64,000 nucleotides of DNA, from assembly GCF_001672895.1 (NCBI RefSeq), contig NZ_LZKP01000107.1, positions 17,173 to 81,172 of the forward strand. Reading direction: 5' to 3'. The stretch is from Mycobacterium sp. E740. GTDB lineage: Bacteria > Actinomycetota > Actinomycetes > Mycobacteriales > Mycobacteriaceae. Below the pieces are notes generated by a model. It was not told where the DNA came from, searched no databases, and saw only the letters and a program-made list of their open reading frames with translations. A program made the position numbers and the translations under genes. Below are positions 1 through 7,234 of this stretch, piece after piece; the first letter of the stretch is position 1, and each line of letters opens with the position of its first letter.

Positions 1-551
1 GTGATCGGCGAGCCGGTCGGCACGACGAGCGAAAAGTAGCCGAAGTCGTACCCGTTGGTGAATCCGACTGTGCGGCGCCGCGCTTCGGTGGTGGTGATCG
101 ACGACGACCCGACGTCGAAACGGTGCGACGCCACTTGCGCCAGCAGCGGCGAGAACTCGGTGCCGACGAAGTTGATCCGCAAACCCAGCTTGTCGGCGAC
201 CGCACGCAGCAGTTCGTTGTCGAAGCCGGTGAACTGGCCGGCGGAGTTGATGCAGATGCTCGGCGGCGCATCGGAGAGCGTGCCGACGGTCAAGGTGCCC
301 GGCTGGCTCAGCCCCAACGCCTCGACGTTCACCGCCGACAGCGGTATGACACCCGCGGTGGTGTACCGGTCCTCGTCGGGCCCCTTCGCGGCCGCGGCGA
401 GGTTGGTGGGCAGCGCGCTGGCGCTCGCGATACCGGGCGGCGCGCACTGGTCGACATTGGCGTGCGCGGGTCCGGCGAGTCCGGCCCCTATGACGAGCAT
501 CGCGATCAACACCACCACGGAAGTACGGAGAAGCCGCATGAACGGTGTCAT
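1..551 (-). CDS. Amino-acid ABC transporter substrate-binding protein (C-terminus cut off by window edge)
   Basis: Reading leftwards from an ATG at 551 gives an open frame that runs off the window with no stop. The first ~31 residues are a signal peptide (MTPFMRLLRT, a hydrophobic core, then PAHA), followed by a type-2 periplasmic-binding-protein start: LTVGTLSDAPPSIC, then GFDNELLRAVADKLG and later SSSITTTEARR. This is the layout of polar amino-acid/glutamine binding proteins that deliver substrate to an ABC permease outside the membrane. A second in-frame ATG lies at 539. The permease and ATPase genes are not visible; they may lie to the left. About 183 residues are seen of a usual ~280-300. 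The specific ligand cannot be told. Confidence 0.8.
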   Translation of the reverse strand, partial: MTPFMRLLRTSVVVLIAMLVIGAGLAGPAHANVDQCAPPGIASASALPTNLAAAAKGPDEDRYTTAGVIPLSAVNVEALGLSQPGTLTVGTLSDAPPSICINSAGQFTGFDNELLRAVADKLGLRINFVGTEFSPLLAQVASHRFDVGSSSITTTEARRRTVGFTNGYDFGYFSLVVPTGSPI

Positions 552-588
552 CTGAGAAACGTATCGGTCTGTGGCGGCGCGGGCTCGG

Positions 589-1266
589 TCAGAACGCGAC
601 GGATGAGGCGCCGGCCGGGCGCAGCACCCCTCGGCGCACGAGTTCGGCGAGCATGATCCGGCCCATCGCCTCGCTGCGACCGGCACACGCCTGGCGCGCC
701 GCGGCCTGATCGCCCCGGCCGATCGCGGCGGTCTCGTTCTCGTAGTACGGCAGCATCTCGTCGTGGTTGCTCAGGTACGTGACCCAGAAAGTGCGGGGGA
801 TGAAGGCTTGCACCGACCTGATCAGCGCCGCCAGTCGCGGCCCCGCATAGGCGTCGGTGAGCACGCTGCGGTACTGCCAGGCAGCCTCGTGAAACGCGCG
901 GGACTCCCTGGTGCTGCGCAGCTGATTCGTCAGCGCGGTCAGCTCGTCGACGACACGCGAGTCCGAGTCGGCCGCAGCGCGCGCCGAGGAAACGCCGGTC
1001 AGCAAGCCGAGCAGCTCGTGGTGCTCGCGTACGAAGGCCTCGTCGAAGCGCTCGACGAATGCGCCGCGGTGATAGCGGGTGGACAGGATGCCGTCGTGTT
1101 CCAGCTGCACGACCGCCTCTTGGATCGGCACGCGCGACAGTCCGAGTTCATGCGCGATCTCGTTGCGGTCTATTCGATCACCCGACCGCAGCTTGCCGGT
1201 CAAGACCAGGTTCACGACGTGCGCGACCACAAGGTCTTTCTCCTTGACCCCATACTTCTTGGGCAT
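589..1266 (-). CDS. GntR-family transcriptional regulator, FCD subfamily (Rv0043c-type)
   Basis: This 225-residue protein has an N-terminal winged helix (residues ~10-75, with [19 protein letters not shown] as the recognition region) and an all-helical C-terminal ligand domain typical of FadR/FCD members (~85-215). Such proteins usually repress nearby catabolic or transport genes until a small carboxylate binds. The order GntR, F420 oxidoreductase, hydrolase, ino1 matches M. tuberculosis Rv0043c-Rv0046c. The gene lies between the binding protein and the LLM oxidoreductase on the same strand, so either could be a target. The effector is unknown. Confidence 0.85.
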   Translation of the reverse strand: MPKKYGVKEKDLVVAHVVNLVLTGKLRSGDRIDRNEIAHELGLSRVPIQEAVVQLEHDGILSTRYHRGAFVERFDEAFVREHHELLGLLTGVSSARAAADSDSRVVDELTALTNQLRSTRESRAFHEAAWQYRSVLTDAYAGPRLAALIRSVQAFIPRTFWVTYLSNHDEMLPYYENETAAIGRGDQAAARQACAGRSEAMGRIMLAELVRRGVLRPAGASSVAF

Positions 1267-1338
1267 AGGCGGGTACCCCCACGCGTGCGCACGCTGCGGC
1301 GCAAGTCTCTCACGCGGTCCGGCGCGCCGAAGCCGGTT

Positions 1339-2139
1339 TCAGCCGCGTTCGTTGAGACGACGGTCCCGCCACCGGACCAGCGCCTCGGCCTTGGACAGGT
1401 CGTAGTCGGGCCCGTTCACGCCGACGGTCAACAGCGTGATGCCGAGCTCGGCGAGCGCGTCGGCTTCGGCGAGCAACGCGTCGTCGCCCTTGCCCGAAAC
1501 GCCGGCCGACCGCTCGATCGCCGACGGGTCGCGGCCGACGTCCGCGCAGTGGCCGGCCAGGATCTCGGCCTTGCGCGGGTACTTGGTGCTGTCGGAGAAG
1601 GTGTGCCAGATGTCGGCGTACTGGGCGACGAGCCGCAGTGTCTTCTTCTCTCCCTCGCCGCCGATGAGCACCGGAATGTCGCGGGTGGGCTGTGGGTTCA
1701 GCTTCTCCAGCCGCGACTCGATGCGCGGCATCGCCGCGGCGAGGTCGTCGAGCCTGCTGCCCGCGGTGCCGAACTCGTAGCCGTACTCGTCGTAATCCTT
1801 TTGCTTCCAACCTGATCCGACGCCGAGGATCAGACGGCCGTCGCTGATGTGGTCGACGGTGCGGGCCATGTCGGCGAGCAGTTCGGGGTTGCGATACGAG
1901 TTGCACGTCACGAGTGCGCCGATCTCGATGCGCGACGTCTGTTCGGCCCAGGCGCCGAGCATCGTCCAGCATTCGTAGTGGGCGCCGTCGGGATCGCCGT
2001 ACAGCGGGAAGAAGTGGTCCCAGTTGAACGCGACGTCGACGCCGATGTCCTCACACCGTCGGACCGCGTCGCGGATGTGGCTGTACTTCGGGGAGTGTTG
2101 CGGTTGCAGTTGAACGCCGACTCGGATGGGGAAGCTCAT
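1339..2139 (-). CDS. LLM-class F420-dependent oxidoreductase (Rv0044c-type)
   Basis: The 266-residue protein has the luciferase-like monooxygenase TIM-barrel pattern: an early beta strand (IRVGVQLQPQ), the AFNWDHFFPL segment, the ISDGRLILGVGSGW signature at ~120, and a C-terminal IPVLIGGEGEKK phosphate-binding-like strand. In mycobacteria this class generally uses reduced cofactor F420 rather than FMN, in redox reactions with unknown small substrates. It follows the ester hydrolase gene on the same strand 39 bp away and precedes the GntR gene, the Rv0043c-Rv0045c order. The substrate cannot be inferred. Confidence 0.85.
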   Translation of the reverse strand: MSFPIRVGVQLQPQHSPKYSHIRDAVRRCEDIGVDVAFNWDHFFPLYGDPDGAHYECWTMLGAWAEQTSRIEIGALVTCNSYRNPELLADMARTVDHISDGRLILGVGSGWKQKDYDEYGYEFGTAGSRLDDLAAAMPRIESRLEKLNPQPTRDIPVLIGGEGEKKTLRLVAQYADIWHTFSDSTKYPRKAEILAGHCADVGRDPSAIERSAGVSGKGDDALLAEADALAELGITLLTVGVNGPDYDLSKAEALVRWRDRRLNERG

Positions 2140-2178
2140 GACCCAACCGTACGCACCGGCCGGCGTCCGCTACGCGCC

Positions 2179-3078
2179 CTACTCGGCGAGCACCGCGCGC
2201 AGAATGTCGATCAGCTTGCCGGGCTGGTCGCTCTGCACCGAATGGCCGGAGTCCTCGACGGTCTGGACGTCCTTGAAGCCCGGCGCGTTGCGCGCGAACT
2301 CGTCGGCGTCGTCGTCGTTGACGAAGAACGAGTTGGCGCCGCGTACCAACGTCGTCGGCACCGTGAGCCGCGGCACGTCGTCCCAGAGCCCCTCGAAGCC
2401 TTCGCCCTTGCGAATCGAGTCGTAGCGCCACGTCCAGGTGCCGTCGTCCAGCCGCTTGGCGTTGTGAAAGACCCCGCGGCGCAACGACTCCCGGTCACGG
2501 TGCGGCGCCGCGGCCACCGTCTTCTCCAGCATCGCGTCGAACGACGGGAACGTCCGGTCGCCCTGGACCAGCGCCACGGTGCCCTTCTGCGCCTCGGTCA
2601 TCTCGGTGTGCCGCTCCGGCGCTGACGGCGTGACGTCGACGAGCACCAGTCGGCGCACCAACTCCGGCGCCTCGACCGCCAGCCGCAGCGCGGTCAGCCC
2701 GCCGAGCGACATTCCGACGACCAGGTCGGCATCCGGGGCGAGCGAGCGCACCACCGGTTCGATCGTGACCGCGTTGTGCTTGGGTCCGTAGTCGCCGTCG
2801 TCCCGCCATGCCGAGCGGCCGTGCCCGGGCAGGTCGATGGCCAGGGCCGGCTCGCCGAGCCCGACGATCACGGTGTCCCAGGTGTGGGCGTTCTGCCCGC
2901 CGCCGTGCAGGAAGACCACTCGCGGTGGCGCGTCACCGAACTTCAGCGCGCTGATCGGGCCCCTGTCGATGCGCTTGACCGCTGGCACCGTGTCGACGCC
3001 GGCTTGACGCGCGTTCTCCTCCATGAAGATGAACTCGTCGAGCGCGGCCAGCTCGTCGTCAGCAGAGATATCGCTCAC
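2179..3078 (-). CDS. Alpha/beta hydrolase, Rv0045c-type esterase
   Basis: The 299-residue cytoplasmic hydrolase shows an oxyanion-hole HGGG at 58-61, the nucleophile elbow GMSLGG with Ser124, and a C-terminal SGHS with His279 as the likely catalytic base. Length and position before ino1 match M. tuberculosis Rv0045c, an esterase that cleaves short acyl esters in vitro. No signal peptide is present. The gene is downstream of ino1 on the same strand with a ~96-bp gap, so co-transcription is possible but not obvious. The physiological ester is unknown. Confidence 0.88.
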   Translation of the reverse strand: MSDISADDELAALDEFIFMEENARQAGVDTVPAVKRIDRGPISALKFGDAPPRVVFLHGGGQNAHTWDTVIVGLGEPALAIDLPGHGRSAWRDDGDYGPKHNAVTIEPVVRSLAPDADLVVGMSLGGLTALRLAVEAPELVRRLVLVDVTPSAPERHTEMTEAQKGTVALVQGDRTFPSFDAMLEKTVAAAPHRDRESLRRGVFHNAKRLDDGTWTWRYDSIRKGEGFEGLWDDVPRLTVPTTLVRGANSFFVNDDDADEFARNAPGFKDVQTVEDSGHSVQSDQPGKLIDILRAVLAE

Positions 3079-3174
3079 GAAGCGACCCTATAGAACGCCG
3101 AGACCGACGAAATGGCGGCCCGAGGGCGCACAAATCCGCCCAAACGTCGGTTTCGGCGAAAAGCGAAAAGGAAG

Positions 3175-4251
3175 TCAGCCCTCGATGAAGCTTTCGAGCT
3201 GCACGCGTGCCACGTCGTCGGGGAGCTGCTTCGGCGGGCTCTTCATGAGGTAGGCCGACGCCGCCTCGACGGGGCCGCCGATGCCGCGGTCCTTGGCGAT
3301 CTTCGCCGCGCGCACCGCGTCGATGATGACGCCCGCGGAGTTCGGCGAATCCCACACCTCGAGCTTGTACTCCAGGTTCAGCGGCACGTCACCGAACGCG
3401 CGGCCCTCGAGCCGGACGTAGGCCCACTTGCGGTCGTCGAGCCAGCCGACGTGATCGGAGGGCCCGATGTGGACGTCCTTGGTGTTGAACTCGCGCTGCA
3501 GGTTGCTCGTGACGGCCTGGGTCTTGGAGATCTTCTTCGACTCCAGCCGCGAACGCTCGAGCATGTTGAGGAAGTCCATGTTGCCGCCGACGTTCAGCTG
3601 CATCGTGCGGTCCAGCTGCACGCCGCGGTCCTCGAACAACTTGGCCATCACGCGGTGGGTGATGGTCGCGCCGATCTGGCTCTTGATGTCGTCGCCGACG
3701 ATCGGCACACCGGCGTCGGTGAACTTCTTGGCCCACTCGGGGTCGGAAGCGATGAACACCGGCAGCGCGTTGACGAACGCCACGCCGGCGTCGATCGCGC
3801 ACTGCGCGTAGAACTTGTCGGCTTCCTCAGAACCGACCGGCAGGTAGGACACCAGCACGTCGACCTCGGCGTCCTTGAGCGCCTTGACGACGTCGACCGG
3901 ATCGGAGTCGGACACCTCGATGGTGTCGGCGTAGTACTTGCCGATGCCGTCGAGGGTCGGGCCGCGCTGCACGGTGACGTTGGTCGGCGGCACGTCGGCG
4001 ATCTTGATGGTGTTGTTCTCCGACGCGAAGATCGCTTCGGACAGGTCGAAGCCGACCTTCTTGGCGTCGACGTCGAACGCGGCGACGAACTTGACGTCGC
4101 GCACGTGGTAGGGGCCGAGGCGCACGTGCATCAGACCGGGCACGGTGGCTGCCTCATCGGCGTCCTGGTAATACTGCACGCCCTGTACGAGCGACGACGC
4201 GCAGTTGCCCACGCCGACAATCGCGACCCGCACCTCTCCGTTTGATGCCAT
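3175..4251 (-). CDS. ino1: Inositol-1-phosphate synthase
   Basis: Ino1 converts glucose-6-phosphate to myo-inositol-1-phosphate using NAD, the first step toward phosphatidylinositol, LAM and mycothiol. The 358-residue protein begins with a Rossmann fold carrying VGVGNCASS (residues ~12-20) and shows the family's central catalytic/tetramerisation segment ([14 protein letters not shown] near 190). Length is close to the M. tuberculosis enzyme. It lies 37 bp downstream of a PadR gene on the same strand, so the two are probably one transcript, and the palindrome at 4911-4933 upstream of padR may control both. The start ATG is at 4251. Confidence 0.95.
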   Translation of the reverse strand: MASNGEVRVAIVGVGNCASSLVQGVQYYQDADEAATVPGLMHVRLGPYHVRDVKFVAAFDVDAKKVGFDLSEAIFASENNTIKIADVPPTNVTVQRGPTLDGIGKYYADTIEVSDSDPVDVVKALKDAEVDVLVSYLPVGSEEADKFYAQCAIDAGVAFVNALPVFIASDPEWAKKFTDAGVPIVGDDIKSQIGATITHRVMAKLFEDRGVQLDRTMQLNVGGNMDFLNMLERSRLESKKISKTQAVTSNLQREFNTKDVHIGPSDHVGWLDDRKWAYVRLEGRAFGDVPLNLEYKLEVWDSPNSAGVIIDAVRAAKIAKDRGIGGPVEAASAYLMKSPPKQLPDDVARVQLESFIEG

Positions 4252-4288
4252 GACGACTTTCTCCCTCTTCCCTACTGGTCGGTGTTCT

Positions 4289-4843
4289 CTACGGCTGCAC
4301 TGTGTTGTCTGAGCGCTGCTGGCTCAGGCGTTCCGCCGCTATCAACTCGTTGAGCCATTTCACTTCGCGCTCGCTGGACTCCAACCCGAGCTGATGGAGC
4401 TGCCGGGTGTATCGGTCGATCGAGCTACTGGCCCGCGCGACGGCTTCACGCAAACCCTCACGGCGTTCCTCTACCTGACGACGACGCCCCTCCAGGATCC
4501 GCATCCGGGCCTCGGCCGGGGTGCGGTTGAAGAAGGCGAGGTGGACGCCGAAACCGTCGTCGGAGAAGTTCTGGGGGCCGGTGTCGGCCACCAACTCGGC
4601 GAAGCGCTGCTTGCCTTCTTCGGTGAGTTGGTAGACGCGGCGTGCGCGGCGCATCTTCGGGGTGCCGTCCGGCGCCGCGTCCTCGACGATGAGTGCGTCG
4701 ATCTGCATGCGCCGCAGCGCGGGGTACAGCGAACCGTAGGAGAACGCCCGGAAGGCGCCCAGCAGCCCGGTCAACCGTTTACGCAGCTCGTAGCCGTGCA
4801 TCGGCGATTCCAGTAGGAGTCCCAGGATGGCCAACTCGAGCAC
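4289..4843 (-). CDS. PadR-family transcriptional regulator (Rv0047c-type)
   Basis: The 184-residue protein opens directly into the PadR winged helix ([20 protein letters not shown], residues 3-22, then [13 protein letters not shown]) and ends in a long helical dimerisation region (~105-180). PadR proteins are usually repressors that sense small molecules and bind inverted repeats in their own promoters. It is immediately upstream of ino1 (37 bp), as in M. tuberculosis Rv0047c-Rv0046c. A perfect 9-bp inverted repeat lies 68 bp upstream of its start and fits autoregulation. The effector is not evident. Confidence 0.9.
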   Translation of the reverse strand: MLELAILGLLLESPMHGYELRKRLTGLLGAFRAFSYGSLYPALRRMQIDALIVEDAAPDGTPKMRRARRVYQLTEEGKQRFAELVADTGPQNFSDDGFGVHLAFFNRTPAEARMRILEGRRRQVEERREGLREAVARASSSIDRYTRQLHQLGLESSEREVKWLNELIAAERLSQQRSDNTVQP

Positions 4844-4904
4844 CGAGACACCCCCTCCCCGAAATCGCAGCCCGCTCCGTTACGGCGGTCCGACACCTCG
4901 CACC

Positions 4905-4933
4905 ATAGTATCGCGCCGATATATTCGGCGCGA
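4905..4933 (-). promoter_or_regulatory. Candidate padR-ino1 promoter with palindromic operator
   Basis: Positions 4911-4919 (TCGCGCCGA) and 4925-4933 (TCGGCGCGA) form a perfect 9-bp inverted repeat around TATAT. On the minus strand a TACTAT -10-like hexamer (4910-4905) follows directly, so the palindrome would occupy the -10/-35 spacer, a usual place for a repressor. No clear -35 was found. Binding by the PadR protein encoded 68 bp downstream is inferred. It also lies after the end of the Rv0048c-type gene, so a terminator role is the alternative; there is no T-run. Confidence 0.5.
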
Positions 4934-4966
4934 ACGACGGGTTACCGTACCGCGAACATCCGGACG

Positions 4967-5830
4967 TCAGCCGGGGTAGTGGATTTGCTTGACCGTGCCG
5001 TCGCCGGCCAGCGCGATGTAGCCGCTGCCGAAATCGCTGGAGACGTACACGTCGATGGACAGCGCGCCGGGTGTGGTCGGGTCGGTCGCCGGATCGATGG
5101 TGAGGTAGGTGTTCTCGACGTCGGCGGCCTTCATGCCCAGCGTCTCGGGGGCGCCGCGCAGGACGCCGACGACGGCCTTGGCGTCGAATTTGCTCAAGTC
5201 GACCTCGACGGCGTTGCTGGTCTTGGAACTCGAGGTCGGATCGTCCCACCCGCCGCGGTAGGTGTAGTTCAGCTCGCGCCGGTCCTCGGTCGGATCGGGC
5301 CGGGTCAGCGACGCGTAGTCCGGGTAGACGACGAGGCGGTAGCCGTTGGTGTCGCCGAACCGTTGTTTCATCTGCTCGATGAGCCCGGTCAGCCCGCCCA
5401 GCGAGTGCAACTGCTTGGGCGGGGTGAGCACCACCGGGGTGATGCCGTCGGACTTGGCGCCCGGGTCGGAGGTGAAGTTCAGCGGCGACGGGGTGTTGCC
5501 GTACAGGCCCCAGCCAATCGCGATGCCGAGCACCACCAGCACGGCGGCCACCGCGATTCGCAGGCCCCAGCCGTTGCCCGGCATCGGCAATCGCGGCTTG
5601 CGCAGCGTGGGGAGCTGCACCGGCGCGTTGTTGGTCTGCAGGTCGGACACCAGCGACTGCAGTTCGCCGAGCGTGGCGGCCGTGGTCGCGGCCTTCACCC
5701 GCTCGCCGTGTTCGGTCATCGACAGCTGACCTTCGCTCAGCGCGCTGTCGAGGATCTGGCATGTGTCGTTGCGGTCGCTGTCCTTCGCCCGCGTTCCAGC
5801 CGTCTGCCGTCCGGAGCCAGTCGCTGCCAC
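4967..5830 (-). CDS. DUF1707 membrane protein (Rv0048c-type)
   Basis: Starting at GTG 5830 gives 287 residues, close to M. tuberculosis Rv0048c. Residues ~15-65 form a DUF1707 domain (RAKDSDRNDTCQILDSALSEG and ...MTEHGERVKAA...LGELQSLVSDL). One transmembrane helix follows (~85-107, LRIAVAAVLVVLGIAIGWGLYG), then a ~180-residue extracytoplasmic domain. The later in-frame ATG inside the DUF1707 domain would destroy it, and no ATG lies near the chosen start; the ribosome-binding site is weak. Function is unknown. It follows the thioesterase gene by 23 bp on the same strand, so the two are probably co-transcribed. Confidence 0.82.
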   Translation of the reverse strand: MAATGSGRQTAGTRAKDSDRNDTCQILDSALSEGQLSMTEHGERVKAATTAATLGELQSLVSDLQTNNAPVQLPTLRKPRLPMPGNGWGLRIAVAAVLVVLGIAIGWGLYGNTPSPLNFTSDPGAKSDGITPVVLTPPKQLHSLGGLTGLIEQMKQRFGDTNGYRLVVYPDYASLTRPDPTEDRRELNYTYRGGWDDPTSSSKTSNAVEVDLSKFDAKAVVGVLRGAPETLGMKAADVENTYLTIDPATDPTTPGALSIDVYVSSDFGSGYIALAGDGTVKQIHYPG

Positions 5831-5853
5831 GTCGATGATCGTAGAAGCAACGG

Positions 5854-6690
5854 TCAGCGGATGAGTCCCTGGGAAGTCAGAACCGCCAGCAGCGACCCGT
5901 CGTCGCTGCGCAGCGAGCCGTACGCGGAGACGCCTCCGCTGGCGACCGAGCCGCGCGCCTCCAGCAACCGCCACGCGGTCGACGGAACCAGGTGCGCGCC
6001 GGGCTGCCACACGAGGCTGAGGTCGAGGCTCAGCAGCCACGAGTCGACGAAGCCGCTGACCTTGCCAGGCGCGTCGAAGAGGTGGGCGTCGGCGTGCAGC
6101 ACGTCGGCGACCTGTGGATGAGCGAGCGGGTCACCGGCCAGGGTGCCGGCAGCTGTGCGCACCCAGAGCGCCACCTCGGGCCGACGGTCCGCGAACTGGG
6201 TGAGGCCGGCCGGGTAGTCCACGCCGCGACGCTCGGCGAACCGCAGTGACGGGTACTCGTCGGCGATCCAGCCCAGCGACGGCAGCGTCGACGGGTCCGA
6301 AAGCGGCGTGGGGTAGCGCTCGAACGGGATCGGCGCGTCGACCGACGGCGGCCCGAGCCAGCCGTCGGCGAACCAGCTGTTCGCCATGAGGATCGTGCGG
6401 CCACGCTGCCGGACGGTGGCTTCGACGGCCGCAGCCGTGCGCCCGCCGCGGATGGTGCGCACGTCGAGTTCGAGCGGACCGGGAATGCCCGCCTCGACGA
6501 ACGTCACCGACAACGACGCGGCCGCCAGGTGACCGCTGTGCTCGAACATCGCGGCGAGCGCGAGCGCGGAGGTGTAGCCGCCGAAGGCGCGACCGTCGAA
6601 GCACCAGTGCTCGGGAAGCTCGCGGGTGAAACAGCTCGCGCCCTCGGCGGCCGGTCCACCGTCGAGGGCGAAGTCGCGCCCGTGCAGCAT
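5854..6690 (-). CDS. TesB-like acyl-CoA thioesterase (double hotdog)
   Basis: The 278-residue protein reads as two hotdog folds: an N-terminal one with HWCFDGRAFGGYTSALALAAM and ASLSVTFVEAG, and a C-terminal one (FVDSWLLSLDLSLVWQPGAHL...SVASGGVSAYGSLRS). This is the TesB-like/acyl-CoA thioesterase II arrangement, hydrolysing acyl-CoA to free acid and CoA. The ATG at 6690 is preceded by AAGGAG with good spacing, so a longer frame opening at 6762 was not used. It is divergent from the Rv0049-type gene and is not part of the M. tuberculosis order here as I remember it, so it may be a lineage-specific insertion. Confidence 0.8.
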   Translation of the reverse strand: MLHGRDFALDGGPAAEGASCFTRELPEHWCFDGRAFGGYTSALALAAMFEHSGHLAAASLSVTFVEAGIPGPLELDVRTIRGGRTAAAVEATVRQRGRTILMANSWFADGWLGPPSVDAPIPFERYPTPLSDPSTLPSLGWIADEYPSLRFAERRGVDYPAGLTQFADRRPEVALWVRTAAGTLAGDPLAHPQVADVLHADAHLFDAPGKVSGFVDSWLLSLDLSLVWQPGAHLVPSTAWRLLEARGSVASGGVSAYGSLRSDDGSLLAVLTSQGLIR

Positions 6691-6799
6691 GAAGTTCTCC
6701 TTGACTCGCCAGGCGGATCGCCAGATCACACACCATAGAGAAGGACCGGACAGTGCCGTCACGCTCCGGCAGTCGGGTGGCCGACGTACTCTGGTCCTC

Positions 6800-7234
6800 G
6801 TGCGATTGCAGCGGCAGGTGGTGGACTACGCGCTCCGGCGACGGTCGCTGCTGGCGGAGGTCTATTCGGGGCGCACCGGCGTCTCCGATGTCTGCGACGC
6901 CAACCCCTATCTGCTGCGCGCCGCCAAGTTCCACGGCAAGCCCAGTTCGGTGACATGCCCGATCTGCCGCAAGGAACAGCTCACCCTGGTGTCATGGGTC
7001 TTCGGCGACCATTTGGGCCCGGTATCGGGTTCGGCGCGGACCGCCGAGGAGTTGGTCCTGCTGGCAACGCGCTATGACGAGTTCTCCGTACACGTGGTGG
7101 AGGTATGCCGAACCTGCAGCTGGAATCACCTGGTCAAGTCCTATGTGCTCGGCGCGATCCCGCCAACCGGAGGTTCGCGGGGGTCACGCAGCACTCGAGC
7201 CGCGCGCGACCGTGCGCGCACGGCCAGTGAATAG
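6800..7234 (+). CDS. DUF5318-like zinc-ribbon protein (Rv0049-type)
   Basis: The GTG at 6800 gives 144 residues beginning VRLQRQVVDYALRRRSLL, which I recognise as the Rv0049 N-terminus. Two CxxC pairs, CPIC near residue 51 and CRTC near 103, suggest a single structural zinc site. Function is unknown, but it sits directly upstream of ponA1 and its stop codon overlaps the ponA1 start by 8 bp, so translation is probably coupled. It starts 110 bp from the divergent thioesterase gene. A TTG two codons downstream is an alternative start. Confidence 0.82.
   Translation: MRLQRQVVDYALRRRSLLAEVYSGRTGVSDVCDANPYLLRAAKFHGKPSSVTCPICRKEQLTLVSWVFGDHLGPVSGSARTAEELVLLATRYDEFSVHVVEVCRTCSWNHLVKSYVLGAIPPTGGSRGSRSTRAARDRARTASE

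Noticed and set aside
123..656. 177-residue plus-strand frame near the window start
   Set aside because: Shadow of the minus-strand binding protein, which has a signal peptide and clear domain motifs.
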